A DNA stretch of 64,000 nt from Flavihumibacter profundi (GCF_020076305.1 NZ_JAIQXE010000004.1:124001-188000), one strand, 5' to 3'; counted from the first letter of the stretch, positions 32,728 through 41,258 are shown. The notes: generated by a model from the letters alone, not told the origin. A program made the numbers and translations.

Positions 32728-34896
32728 TCAGGCATATAGCTTTTCCTGAGGGGATTTCCAAAGTGAGGCATAATAAACAGAATATTCCATAAGGTATTCG
32801 TGAGTACCTGAATTGAGCAGTTTTCCATTTTTCAAAACATGAATCGTGTCACACCAGCGAATAGTTGAAAGTCGGTGTGCAATAATTATTACTGTCTTTC
32901 CTGCGGCCTTCAATTGCCCAATCAATTCCTGGATTTTTTGCTCACTAAAAGGATCCAGATGAGCTGTTGCTTCATCCATAACAAAAACTTCAGGCCTGCG
33001 ATACAAGGCCCTGGCAATAGCAAGTTTTTGCCGTTGTCCGCCAGAAAGGCTTGCACCATTTTCACCTAGCCTGCAAAAGTACCCGTCAGTTAATTGTTCA
33101 ATAAATGTTTCTGCACCCACTGCTTTACAAACTTCAATAATCCTTTCCATATCTGGACAAGGATCGCCAATAGCAATGTTTTCCGCAATCGTACCTGAAA
33201 AAAGATCAACCTGTTGCGGCACCACCCCAATCTTAGCCCTGAGGCTTTCTCTGCTAAAATGTTGCAGCGGAATTTTTCCAATGGTTATCTGTCCTTCCTT
33301 AACCGGATAAAGATGCTGCAAGAGACTAAGAATAGTAGATTTTCCACATCCGCTTTCACCAGCAATAGCCGTCATCTCTCCTTTTTTAAAACATAGTGAC
33401 AAATTTTCAAACACATTTTTCCTGGTACCATATCTGAAGGATACTGAACTAAAAGTTATGTCTCCCAGGTTTTCGGGCATAAGTTGAATAACAGGGCCAG
33501 TATTGCGATTTTCACAGTCAAGATCAATTATCTCAAATAAGCGATCAGCGGCTATCAATGCATCCTGCACACTTTTCCCTGAAATAATAAGTGCGGATGC
33601 AGGGCCGGTAAAGTACCCGATCAGTGAATAAAAAGACAATAATTCACCAGGAGTAAGTTCACGCTGCATAACATACCAACCACCTGCCCATAAAACAGAA
33701 ATTGTCAATAACCTGTTTAAAAACTCTGTTGTTGTCCCGGCATATAAGTTATAGAGACCAGTTTTGTATGAGGAATTCATAAAGCAGAAAAAACTTGACT
33801 CTGTTTTATCTACCATATATTGTTCCAATCCCATGCATTTTACAGTGGATGCAGATTGAAGGCTCTCTACCAGGTTTGCCTCCAGGTCAGCCGACTGTTC
33901 CATCAGTCTTCTCTGCCATTTCCGATTAATTTCAACCGTCAGGTAATGCAGGAAAAAATATACCGGAAATATGGCAAGAACAATTATGGCAAGTTTCCAG
34001 TAATAAAAGCATAACAGAACCACTGAGAATAAAACTATAAGTGCGTGCAACATTATCCCCAGAACAATATCATTTATAAAAAACCTGATCTTGATAGCAT
34101 CATTCACCCTGCTTATGATTTCACCAACCCGCATGGTGTCAAAAAACATTTGTGGAAGTTTAAAAAGGTGCCGGTAATATCCCGTTATTAAGCGGGCATC
34201 TATTAGCTGTCCAGTTTTAAACCCAATGATATTACGAATAACACCGATTATAGTTTGTACAAATAAGATTAATACCATAAATATTCCAAGCAAATGAAGT
34301 AATGATGAATTATCCTGTTGAATTACATCATCCATAAGTTTTTGTAAAAAAATCGCTGTTGAGAAACCGAGAATCGTATAAACAACAGCACCCAGGAATG
34401 CCATAAACATTTGAACCCGATAGGGTCTTGCTAAAAGTAAAAACCTCGAAAAAGCAGAAGCCGGATGTTGTTCTGCATTAAAATTCACCTTAGGCGAAAA
34501 CATGATAAGCACGCCTGACCATTTTTTTATAAAATCATCATTGCTTTGTGAATGAAATCTTCCATCTGCAGGATCCATGAAACATATCCTTTTCTTTCCG
34601 GCCTTTGTTAGCACGATATAGTGATGCAGTCCGGATGGCAGCACTACATGGGCAATTGCAGGTAAGGGAACCAAGGGCAGGCTATCAGCCTTACCCCTTG
34701 CACCCTTAGCCTGCAGGCCACATGCTTCAGCTGCCTGAATGATGCCTAATAAATTTGTGCCCCGCTGGTCTGTTCCTGCTTCCAGCCTGATTTTACTTAT
34801 TGGCACAGTACTGCCATAATAACCCAGAATAGAAGCCAGGCAGGCGGCACCACAATCTGTTAAGTCCCGTTGCTTAAATGCAGAAACTTTTTTCAT
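32728..34896 (-). CDS. Peptidase-containing ABC transporter (C39), peptide export
   Basis: 722 residues from the ATG at 34896. Three parts in order: C39 peptidase (about 1-135) with Q9, C15 in DLTDCGAACL, H92 in HHYIVL and D108 in FMDPADG; six-helix ABC transmembrane domain (about 160-440); nucleotide-binding domain with Walker A GESGCGKST, signature LSGGQRQ and Walker B VFVMDEATAHLD. All catalytic residues are intact. This is a PCAT (SunT/LagD-type) exporter, which cuts a leader after Gly-Gly while exporting the core. The HlyD-type partner starts just upstream (8 bp), and a precursor peptide lies 1.7 kb upstream. Confidence 0.93.
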   Translation of the reverse strand: MKKVSAFKQRDLTDCGAACLASILGYYGSTVPISKIRLEAGTDQRGTNLLGIIQAAEACGLQAKGARGKADSLPLVPLPAIAHVVLPSGLHHYIVLTKAGKKRICFMDPADGRFHSQSNDDFIKKWSGVLIMFSPKVNFNAEQHPASAFSRFLLLARPYRVQMFMAFLGAVVYTILGFSTAIFLQKLMDDVIQQDNSSLLHLLGIFMVLILFVQTIIGVIRNIIGFKTGQLIDARLITGYYRHLFKLPQMFFDTMRVGEIISRVNDAIKIRFFINDIVLGIMLHALIVLFSVVLLCFYYWKLAIIVLAIFPVYFFLHYLTVEINRKWQRRLMEQSADLEANLVESLQSASTVKCMGLEQYMVDKTESSFFCFMNSSYKTGLYNLYAGTTTEFLNRLLTISVLWAGGWYVMQRELTPGELLSFYSLIGYFTGPASALIISGKSVQDALIAADRLFEIIDLDCENRNTGPVIQLMPENLGDITFSSVSFRYGTRKNVFENLSLCFKKGEMTAIAGESGCGKSTILSLLQHLYPVKEGQITIGKIPLQHFSRESLRAKIGVVPQQVDLFSGTIAENIAIGDPCPDMERIIEVCKAVGAETFIEQLTDGYFCRLGENGASLSGGQRQKLAIARALYRRPEVFVMDEATAHLDPFSEQKIQELIGQLKAAGKTVIIIAHRLSTIRWCDTIHVLKNGKLLNSGTHEYLMEYSVYYASLWKSPQEKLYA

Positions 34897-34904
34897 GAAA
34901 TAAA

Positions 34905-36059
34905 TTAAACAGTTACAATTGGTTCCAACCAATTGTGCAGGTTATCAAAAAATAGTTGCCAGATAGTTCTTTTGGTAATAATGAACCTGGCTTGAATGGT
35001 CATACCTTTCTTCAGATAAGCTTTATACCCATTTTTCAGGGCGAGTGATTGCTGTTTTATGGAACATCGGACTTTAAAAACGGGGTGATCATTAATATTG
35101 GTAAAATCCTGGTCAAGATATAGGATGGCGCCTGATACGGTACCAAATTGTTTATGATCAAAAGCATCTACCCTGAAACTTACAGGCTGCCCTTTTTTAA
35201 GAAAACCTATATCTGCCGAACCTACCAGGCATTCGGCTACCAGGGAATCTTCAGGCGATATAGCACACAGGACATCTCCGGATTGCACGAAAGCCTGGGA
35301 ATATTGTTCCCGGATTCCACTAACAATACCGGAAACCGGAGCTATCAAAAGCATCCGCTTTTTTGCAGTATTCAATTCTATGTTTTTCTGTTCAATTAAT
35401 TGCAGCTCTTCTACAATTTGCTGGCGATCGCGGTTCCAGGCAGCAAAACGTTCATGCCAGAATGCCTTAAGATTGCTTGCCTTTTGCAGGTAAGTAGTTT
35501 CCTGCATTGAAAACTCTGCCGGAGCAATTACCTTTTCCGATACAAGTTTCCTTGCTACTTCATATTCCCGGGAAGCCTGCTCATAAAGGATATTTTTTTC
35601 CTCAAGAAGTTGAATAAACTGCGACAATTGCTCCTGGTAAACCGCCGTTTTCAGGTTAAGTGATTCCCCTGCAATTGGTATTTTCAACTTTAATAGTAAG
35701 TCAAGGTCTGCCAGCAGGGCCAGATTTAAATTTTTCTCTGCAAGGATGCTGGCAGCAATTTCATGGTTACCTTCATCTTTTAATATGGCAATATAATCGC
35801 CTTTCTTCACCATTTGGCCTTCTGTTACAAGTATTGAATCCAGCAAACCACTAATGGCAGTTTTGACTGCGGTCCTTTCTTTTGCAGGCCTTATGATTCC
35901 CCCGGACTTCACAGCCACATCAAGTTTTACCCACCAGGTTGTGGCCAGCATTGCGAAAATCAAAATTATTAAACTCAGGTAAAGTTGCCGGATCGCACGG
36001 GGAAGTTTGCCAGATAAAACTTGTTGTTGAAGGAAAATCGGGTCTTCATTCTCCAACAT
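34905..36059 (-). CDS. HlyD-family membrane fusion protein for peptide export
   Basis: 384 residues. One N-terminal helix (about 26-46), then a biotinyl-lipoyl-like barrel (KSGGIIRPAKERTAVKTAISGLLDSILVTEGQMVKKGDYIAIL), a long coiled-coil hairpin (about 105-225, charged and Gln-rich) and a second barrel part RMLLIAPVSGIVSGI...QSGDVLCAI. It would link the inner-membrane PCAT to an outer-membrane channel; no such channel is encoded nearby. The spacing to the transporter gene is 8 bp. Only 6 bp separate its ATG from the end of a decayed membrane-protein gene. Confidence 0.9.
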   Translation of the reverse strand: MLENEDPIFLQQQVLSGKLPRAIRQLYLSLIILIFAMLATTWWVKLDVAVKSGGIIRPAKERTAVKTAISGLLDSILVTEGQMVKKGDYIAILKDEGNHEIAASILAEKNLNLALLADLDLLLKLKIPIAGESLNLKTAVYQEQLSQFIQLLEEKNILYEQASREYEVARKLVSEKVIAPAEFSMQETTYLQKASNLKAFWHERFAAWNRDRQQIVEELQLIEQKNIELNTAKKRMLLIAPVSGIVSGIREQYSQAFVQSGDVLCAISPEDSLVAECLVGSADIGFLKKGQPVSFRVDAFDHKQFGTVSGAILYLDQDFTNINDHPVFKVRCSIKQQSLALKNGYKAYLKKGMTIQARFIITKRTIWQLFFDNLHNWLEPIVTV

Positions 36060-36065
36060 AATAAA

Positions 36066-36359
36066 TTATAGATTTAGGATTAATATTAAACAATTCAAAT
36101 AAGTTTGGATACCTGCTACAACCCAGAATGCTTTATGAAGTGAATCGTTGTTATACCCTTTTGTATTGAAAACCAACGTTAACAGAAGGCCAACAATTGA
36201 GGCTCCAGGCATATAGCGTGGATTAATTTTTATACTACAACAATTACAACGGAAGCCAGCAAAGCAGACCACCCGGTGCTATTTATTTTTAAAAGCAAAT
36301 GAAGCAGCAGGAACTGAAAAAAGGATTTTAAATGTTTGTCCCAATAGCGCTACAGGAAA
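36066..36359 (-). pseudogene. Frame-broken remnant of a small membrane protein
   Basis: Three consecutive minus-strand frames read like one hydrophobic protein. Frame 1 (from 36359): FPVALLGQTFKILFSVPAAS, ending in TAG. Frame 2: NSTGWSALLASVVIVVV, then TAA. Frame 3 (to 36066): PRYMPGASIVGLLLTLVF and later AFWVVAGIQTYLNCLILIL. Both breaks lie at or next to AAAAA runs. Together about 95 residues with three hydrophobic segments, just upstream of hlyD, where an immunity or accessory protein is often found. Family unknown. Sequencing error at the A runs is an alternative to decay. Confidence 0.55.
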
Positions 36360-36560
36360 CTAATCAATCATTAGTTCACTATATTATTCAGTCCCTTTTA
36401 AAATTTAAAAAACAGTAAGGATAGAGACCGCCGACCCAAATACTAACACAAAAACATACAGTAGCACTGTTTTTTTGTTTTATTAATATCAAATTCCTGG
36501 CACAGGCAATCCTACTTCATCAGTTCTTCAAATAACTGCTTCATTTTGGGGTGCTATTTA
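36275..36560. repeat. 11-bp direct repeat GGTGCTATTTA bordering the gap
   Basis: GGTGCTATTTA occurs at 36275-36285 and again at 36550-36560, each followed by a T-rich stretch. One copy spans the first frame break of the remnant, the other the stop codon of the intact precursor gene. Possible footprint of a deletion or duplication; could be chance. Confidence 0.35.
36360..36557. other. Non-coding stretch after the precursor gene
   Basis: No gene seen. It holds a weak hairpin ACAGT-AGC-ACTGT at 36458-36470 with T-rich flanks and a 10-codon minus-strand ORF (36512-36544, MKQLFEELMK) that I do not regard as a gene. Confidence 0.6.
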
Positions 36561-36749
36561 CTTTTTCAGGTTAGCTGGTAATGAGGCCTGATATTCCATA
36601 GATGTTGTACAAAATTCATAAATAGACTTTGCTGTTGCCCCAACAAAAAAGGCGAATTGATCCAACAGGCTTCCATCCCCTGTACCACCACCACTAATAT
36701 TTTCCAATTCTTCCATAGAAAGCATCTGCATGTTTGAATTAATATTCAT
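36558..36749 (-). CDS. Double-glycine leader peptide precursor (bacteriocin-like)
   Basis: 63 residues from the ATG at 36749; 15 in-frame codons upstream were rejected because this start gives a typical leader. Leader 1-21 MNINSNMQ-MLSMEELENISGG shows the class II pattern: Leu -12, Ser -11, Glu -8, Leu -7, Ile -4, Gly -2, Gly -1. The 42-residue core (22-63) begins GTGDGSLLDQF, is amphipathic with aromatic residues and a single Cys (FCTTS), and ends LPANLKK. With one Cys there is no internal disulfide. Probable antimicrobial or signalling peptide exported by the adjacent C39 transporter. Confidence 0.82.
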   Translation of the reverse strand: MNINSNMQMLSMEELENISGGGTGDGSLLDQFAFFVGATAKSIYEFCTTSMEYQASLPANLKK

Positions 36750-36806
36750 AAAATAAATTTGAGGTGAATAATTATTTTTCAATATCACAGCCATTTACAT
36801 GGCCTT

Positions 36807-36959
36807 TTAAATTTCATTGTAATGGTCAATTGCGAAATCATTATTTCTCATCCAGGTAAAACCTGAAGGTATTGGTAATGCTTAACCGCTATTGATCAAT
36901 TCCATATCACTTGATTACAGTTTAATGAATCCCTGCACACTCATTTCAAAATTTTTCAT
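36807..36959 (-). pseudogene. Decayed second double-glycine precursor
   Basis: From ATG 36959 the frame reads MKNFEMSVQGFIKL, stop, SSDMELINSG, stop, ALPIPSGFTWMRNNDFAI and onward to a stop at 36807. Aligned with the intact precursor, L at -12, D at -8, M at -7, I at -4 and G at -1 fall in register. The first stop is TAA where TCA (Ser, the expected -11 residue) differs by one base; AGC at -2 differs from GGC (Gly) by one base. The second stop is at core position +1. It lies 210 bp upstream of the intact gene in the same frame and orientation. Confidence 0.55.
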
Positions 36960-37126
36960 ACTGTGTAGATTTAATTTTTAATGTATTTGTCTTTTCCCAA
37001 TGGCCATTAGGGGGCATATAATACAAAACTCCCTTTATGCATGCTTTTTAAAAATCATATCGCTAAGCTAAAAACTTAAAATCAGGTATGGTAGCGTGTT
37101 TTAACGGTTTCTACAGCATAAAAAAA
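36960..37126. other. AT-rich stretch with no gene recognised
   Basis: Only short open frames, none with a leader-peptide or signal-peptide pattern. It probably contains the promoter of the peptide locus, but no exact TAnnTTTG box was found. Confidence 0.5.
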
Positions 37127-37143
37127 GCCGCTCAAAGAGCGGC
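37127..37143. terminator. Terminator after deoxynucleoside kinase gene
   Basis: GCCGCTC-AAA-GAGCGGC, perfect 7-bp stem, with A6 on the left and CATTTTTG on the right, so it can act in both directions; for the kinase gene on the minus strand T6 follows. Confidence 0.85.
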
Positions 37144-37178
37144 CATTTTTGTATTTCAGAAACGACTATTTTAAAAAA

Positions 37179-37814
37179 TCAGAAGAGCCCATATAATTGT
37201 GCATCAACTTTCCTGATGATGTCACCAAGGTCTTCTTCCTTTTCAGCAAACTTATTCTTATCAACATTAATTACCAGGAGCGGGCCTTCCTTATATGTAT
37301 CAATCCATTTATTATAAAAGTCGTTTAGTCTTTTCAGGTAGTCGAGTCGGATATTCTCTTCGTATTCCCTGCCTCTTTTCTGGATTTGCCCCACTAATGT
37401 TGGCACAGAAGCCTGTAAGTAAATAAGAAGGTCGGGCGGCTGCACCATCGATCTAAGTGTTTGGAAGAAGAGAAAATAATTATCGAAATCGCGTTTGCTC
37501 ATCAACTGCATTTCATGCAGGTTAGGTGCGAAAATATGCGCGTCTTCATAAATTGTACGGTCCTGGATAACAGTTTCGGTTCCACGGTGTATATCCAGTA
37601 TTTGATTTAGCCTGTTATTCAGAAAATAGATCTGCAGGTTAAAACTCCACCTGGGCATGTCTTCGTAAAAATCGTTCAGGTAGGGATTGTGATCAACATC
37701 TTCAAATTGCGGAATCCACTTATAGTGTTTACTCAGCATTTCTGTTAACGTAGTCTTTCCTGCGCCGATATTTCCGGCAACAGCAATATGCTTTGGTTTT
37801 TTTCCTTTGGCCAT
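37179..37814 (-). CDS. Deoxynucleoside kinase
   Basis: 211 residues from the ATG at 37814 (an in-frame GTG lies seven codons upstream). P-loop GNIGAGKTT (14-22), LQIYFLNNRLNQIL, the DRS-like catalytic/substrate motif IQDRTIYEDAHIF and the lid region RGREYEENIRLDYLKRL match the deoxynucleoside kinase (dNK/dGK) family. It phosphorylates deoxynucleosides in the salvage pathway. Base specificity cannot be read by eye. trpS lies 41 bp upstream on the same strand. Confidence 0.9.
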   Translation of the reverse strand: MAKGKKPKHIAVAGNIGAGKTTLTEMLSKHYKWIPQFEDVDHNPYLNDFYEDMPRWSFNLQIYFLNNRLNQILDIHRGTETVIQDRTIYEDAHIFAPNLHEMQLMSKRDFDNYFLFFQTLRSMVQPPDLLIYLQASVPTLVGQIQKRGREYEENIRLDYLKRLNDFYNKWIDTYKEGPLLVINVDKNKFAEKEEDLGDIIRKVDAQLYGLF

Positions 37815-37855
37815 AATAGGTGCCTGCGAATACACAGGATGTTCAATATAGGAAA

Positions 37856-38863
37856 TTAATAGTATTTCAACCCCATCACTTCTCTCACTTTTTCCATTGT
37901 TTCAGCTGCGCTTTTCCTTGCCTTTTCTGCGCCTAATTCCATAACACGACGAAGATAGACTTCATCATTTCTAATTGCTTCAGTTTTTTCGCGAATGGGG
38001 GCCACAAAATTCACCATATCTTCTGCAAGCTGCTTTTTCATATCACCATAACGGATCACAGCCTGGTTATAATCATTTTCATACCTGGCTATCACCTCTG
38101 GTGCACTTACCAGCTTCATGAGGCCAAAAATGTTCGCAATATAATCGGGCATTGGCGTATTTGGGGTAGTTGGACCCGCGTCGGTCTTTGCCTTCATTAC
38201 CTTTTTCCGGATTGTTTCATCGTCATCCGCCAGGAAAATAGTTGCATTCTGGTTTTCGCTTTTACTCATTTTTCCTGATCCATCCAATCCTGGTACTTTA
38301 ACCAGATCCTCACCAAAATTAAACGCATATGGTTCAGGAAATACTTCCCCGTAGCGATGGTTGAAGCGATTAGCAAAATTTCGGCTCATTTCGAGGTGTT
38401 GCTCCTGATCTTTCCCTACGGGAACATAGCTTGCGCGCTGCAACAATATATCTGCAGCCATCAGTACTGGATAAGTTAGTAGTCCGGCGTTAACGTTTTC
38501 CGGATGTTGCCGTACTTTATCTTTAAACGTGGTGGTTTTTTCCAATTCACCTTTATATGCCAGCATGTTGAGATACAGATACAGTTCAGCCGTTTCAAAA
38601 ACATGGCTTTGGCAATAAAGTGCCACTTTTTCCGGGTCCAGCCCGCAGGCGATATTTTCAGCCAAAACCCTATGGACATTCGGTTTCAGCTCCTTTGTGT
38701 CCGGATGGGTGGTAAGGGTATGTATATCGGCCACCATAAAAAAACAGTCATATTCCTCCTGCATACGCACGTAATTGCGTATTGCCCCGAAATAATTGCC
38801 CAGGTGCAAAAAACCAGTACTCCTGATTCCGCTCATTACTCGTCCTTTTTTTCTATTTTCCAT
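37856..38863 (-). CDS. trpS: Tryptophanyl-tRNA synthetase
   Basis: 335 residues. Class I signatures: HLGN (20-23) in FLHLGNYFGAI and KMSKS (198-202) in DGSGKMSKSEN; MVADIHTLT and VPVGKDQEQHLE are TrpRS-specific. Charges tRNA-Trp. The divergent gatC promoter overlaps the upstream region; on the trpS side only a one-mismatch box (TATCTTCG) is seen near its ATG. Confidence 0.96.
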   Translation of the reverse strand: MENRKKGRVMSGIRSTGFLHLGNYFGAIRNYVRMQEEYDCFFMVADIHTLTTHPDTKELKPNVHRVLAENIACGLDPEKVALYCQSHVFETAELYLYLNMLAYKGELEKTTTFKDKVRQHPENVNAGLLTYPVLMAADILLQRASYVPVGKDQEQHLEMSRNFANRFNHRYGEVFPEPYAFNFGEDLVKVPGLDGSGKMSKSENQNATIFLADDDETIRKKVMKAKTDAGPTTPNTPMPDYIANIFGLMKLVSAPEVIARYENDYNQAVIRYGDMKKQLAEDMVNFVAPIREKTEAIRNDEVYLRRVMELGAEKARKSAAETMEKVREVMGLKYY

Positions 38864-38885
38864 AGCGTGGCGAAGATAAGAAGCT

Positions 38886-38893
38886 TATTTTTG
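38886..38893 (+). promoter_or_regulatory. -7 promoter box TATTTTTG before gatC
   Basis: TATTTTTG matches TAnnTTTG; the ATG is 10 nt downstream, so the leader would be about 5 nt. Confidence 0.45.
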
Positions 38894-38903
38894 TTGATAG
38901 CAT

Positions 38904-39194
38904 ATGGAACTGACCAAAGAAATAATTGACCAACTGGCTAATTTGGCCCGTCTCGAGTTTAAAGAAGCTGATACTATCCAGATTAAGGATGACCTGGCAA
39001 AAATGATCTCATTCGTTGAGAAATTACAGGAAATTGACACTGAAGGTGTTGAGCCCATGTTACACATGACCGACCAAATGGATGTTGTCAGAAACGATGA
39101 GTTGAAAGGTTCCATGGACAGGGTTGATGCAATTGCCCTTGCACCTGATGCCGATTCGCAATATTTCTTCGTCCCAAAAGTGATTAAAAAATAA
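38904..39194 (+). CDS. gatC: Asp-tRNA(Asn)/Glu-tRNA(Gln) amidotransferase subunit C
   Basis: 96 residues. Conserved GatC features: [33 protein letters not shown], and the C-terminal [11 protein letters not shown]. GatC holds the GatA-GatB heterodimer together in the transamidation of mischarged tRNAs. gatA and gatB are not adjacent. The ABC ATPase gene starts one base after its stop codon. Confidence 0.93.
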   Translation: MELTKEIIDQLANLARLEFKEADTIQIKDDLAKMISFVEKLQEIDTEGVEPMLHMTDQMDVVRNDELKGSMDRVDAIALAPDADSQYFFVPKVIKK

Positions 39195-39195
39195 T

Positions 39196-39909
39196 ATGAC
39201 ACAACCGATTATTTACCTGGATTCAATTGAAAAGAGTTACTACATGGGAAAGCAGGCTATACCTGTTTTAAAAGGTATTACCCTGGATATTTTCAAGAAT
39301 GAATATGTAGCACTAATGGGGCCGTCAGGTTCAGGAAAAAGCACCCTGATGAATATTCTCGGCTGCCTTGATTCACCAACATCCGGCAAATACATACTTA
39401 ATGGCCAGGACGTAAGTACTATGGAAGACGATGAACTAGCCACAGTACGGAATAAGGAAATCGGTTTTGTATTTCAACAATTCAACCTGCTACCCAGGCT
39501 ATCAGCTGCAGAAAATGTTGCACTTCCCCTTGTTTACGCCGGGGTTACCAAAAAGATACGCCGTGAAATGGCACTGGCAGTGCTGGATAAAGTTGGATTG
39601 GCAGACAGAAGCCATCACAGGCCGAATGAGTTAAGTGGAGGACAATGCCAGCGTGTAGCTATTGCGCGTGCCTTGGTGAATAATCCTTCAATTATCCTGG
39701 CAGATGAACCAACCGGCAACCTCGACTCTAAAACCTCAACAGAAATCATGGATATTTTTGGAAAGATCCAGTCATCCGGAAATACTGTAGTACTGGTAAC
39801 CCATGAAGAGGATATTGCCAACCATGCGCACCGGATTGTCCGTTTACGTGATGGATTGATAGAAACCGATAAACGAAATGCGCATCCTTCGCTTATCCTG
39901 GCTCACTAG
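39196..39909 (+). CDS. ABC transporter ATP-binding protein (MacB/LolD type)
   Basis: 237 residues. Walker [11 protein letters not shown]-loop [14 protein letters not shown], signature [16 protein letters not shown], Walker [17 protein letters not shown] and H-loop VTHEEDIA are all present. The 'lipoprotein/macrolide export' subfamily is indicated by [12 protein letters not shown]. No permease gene follows; the substrate is unknown. Co-transcribed with gatC (1 bp spacing). Confidence 0.92.
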   Translation: MTQPIIYLDSIEKSYYMGKQAIPVLKGITLDIFKNEYVALMGPSGSGKSTLMNILGCLDSPTSGKYILNGQDVSTMEDDELATVRNKEIGFVFQQFNLLPRLSAAENVALPLVYAGVTKKIRREMALAVLDKVGLADRSHHRPNELSGGQCQRVAIARALVNNPSIILADEPTGNLDSKTSTEIMDIFGKIQSSGNTVVLVTHEEDIANHAHRIVRLRDGLIETDKRNAHPSLILAH

Positions 39910-39967
39910 GAAAAGTATTTCACAACATTCCCGGATTTATTTTGTTGCAATTCGAACTATTGGCACC

Positions 39968-40531
39968 ATGGCGCTTAAGATATATACCAAAACCGGAGAT
40001 ACCGGTAGCACTTGTTTAATTGGAGGCACAAAAGTTCCCAAAAGCCATATCCGTATTGAAACATATGGAACAGTTGATGAATTGAATTCTTATATCGGTT
40101 TTTGCTGTGATCAGTTAAGCGACGGGAAGTCAAAAAATATCCTGAAAGAAATTCAAGACCGTCTCTTCACTATCGGCTCTTCGCTGGCTTGTGATCCTGA
40201 CCGGGAACCACTGATGAAAATTCCCGACCTGATAGAACCCGACGTGGATTTGCTGGAAAACGAAATGGACCAGATGAATGAATCGCTTCCCCGGATGAAA
40301 AACTTTATCCTTCCCGGCGGTCATCCCTCCGTATCTGCCCTGCATATTGCACGCTGCGTATGCCGTCGTGCAGAAAGGCTTTGTGTGCATATGCAGCAGG
40401 AAAATGTATTTGTTGCCCCTTTGGTGATCAAATACCTGAACAGGTTGAGCGACTACCTGTTTGTATTATCGCGGTATACAGGTCATTTGCTGGGCGTAAA
40501 AGAAATCTCCTGGAAGCCAAGGGTCAGCTAA
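39968..40531 (+). CDS. Cob(I)yrinic acid a,c-diamide adenosyltransferase (PduO type)
   Basis: 187 residues from the ATG at 39968. MALKIYTKTGDTGSTCLIGG is the family start; SHIRIETYGTVDELNSYIG, PGGHPSVSALHIARCVCRRAER and YLNRLSDYLFVLSRY are the ATP/corrinoid-binding signatures. Transfers adenosyl from ATP to cob(I)alamin. The start was chosen because the codons before it overlap the ABC gene without similarity. Convergent with the next ABC gene; gap is 5 bp. Confidence 0.93.
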   Translation: MALKIYTKTGDTGSTCLIGGTKVPKSHIRIETYGTVDELNSYIGFCCDQLSDGKSKNILKEIQDRLFTIGSSLACDPDREPLMKIPDLIEPDVDLLENEMDQMNESLPRMKNFILPGGHPSVSALHIARCVCRRAERLCVHMQQENVFVAPLVIKYLNRLSDYLFVLSRYTGHLLGVKEISWKPRVS

Positions 40532-40536
40532 GCCCC

Positions 40537-41187
40537 TCAGATCATTTTTCCATCTTTCATATGCAAGATGCGGTCGCTCATTTGGGCAAGTTCTTCATTA
40601 TGCGTCACAATGAGGAAGGTTTGTTTAAACTCATTCCTCAACTGGAAAAAAAGTTCATGCATTTCACGAGCGGTTATTGAATCGAGATTGCCGGTCGGCT
40701 CATCAGCAAAAACAATCCTTGGCTCATTGATCAGTGCACGGGCAACAGCAACTCTTTGCTGCTCGCCCCCCGATAAAGCCTGTGGTTTATTCTCCATTCT
40801 TTGTTCCAGTCCGAGGTGCTGTAACAATTTACGAGCCCTTTCTTCCACGCCCCCCCTGGACTTGCCAGCAATCCATCCTGGAATACAAACATTTTCCAGG
40901 GCTGTGAATTCTGGCAGCAGGTGGTGAAACTGGAAAACAAAACCAATATACTGGTTTCGGAAAGCCGCCAACTGGCGGTCGCTTAATCCGGTTATGGCAG
41001 TATTATTCAGGGATATTTGCCCCTGGTCGGGTTTGTCAAGGGTGCCCAAAATATGAAGTAATGTGCTTTTGCCGGCTCCAGATGAACCCACAATACTAAC
41101 AATTTCACCCGCCTGGATATCGATATCCACGCCTTTCAGCACCTTTACGGTACCATACTGTTTATAAATGTTTCTGGCCTGAAGCAT
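40537..41187 (-). CDS. lolD: ABC transporter ATP-binding protein, LolD-like
   Basis: 216 residues. Walker A GSSGAGKST, FVFQFHHLLPEFTALENV (the LolD-characteristic Q-loop), signature LSGGEQQR, Walker [20 protein letters not shown]. With an integral LolCE permease it would extract outer-membrane lipoproteins from the inner membrane; no permease gene lies beside it. Second ABC ATPase of the same subfamily within 1.5 kb of the first. Confidence 0.85.
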   Translation of the reverse strand: MLQARNIYKQYGTVKVLKGVDIDIQAGEIVSIVGSSGAGKSTLLHILGTLDKPDQGQISLNNTAITGLSDRQLAAFRNQYIGFVFQFHHLLPEFTALENVCIPGWIAGKSRGGVEERARKLLQHLGLEQRMENKPQALSGGEQQRVAVARALINEPRIVFADEPTGNLDSITAREMHELFFQLRNEFKQTFLIVTHNEELAQMSDRILHMKDGKMI

Positions 41188-41258
41188 TAAATAATTGTGT
41201 TAAATCAGGTAATAAACCGCATACGAAGCAGCAATATTAAGCGTTGTAAGCGAAAGGA

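Noticed and set aside
36458-36470. ACAGT-AGC-ACTGT hairpin as terminator of the precursor gene
   Set aside because: Five-bp stem only and 88 bp past the stop; not strong enough to call.
36512-36544. 10-codon minus-strand ORF after the precursor gene
   Set aside because: Too short, no leader pattern or independent evidence.
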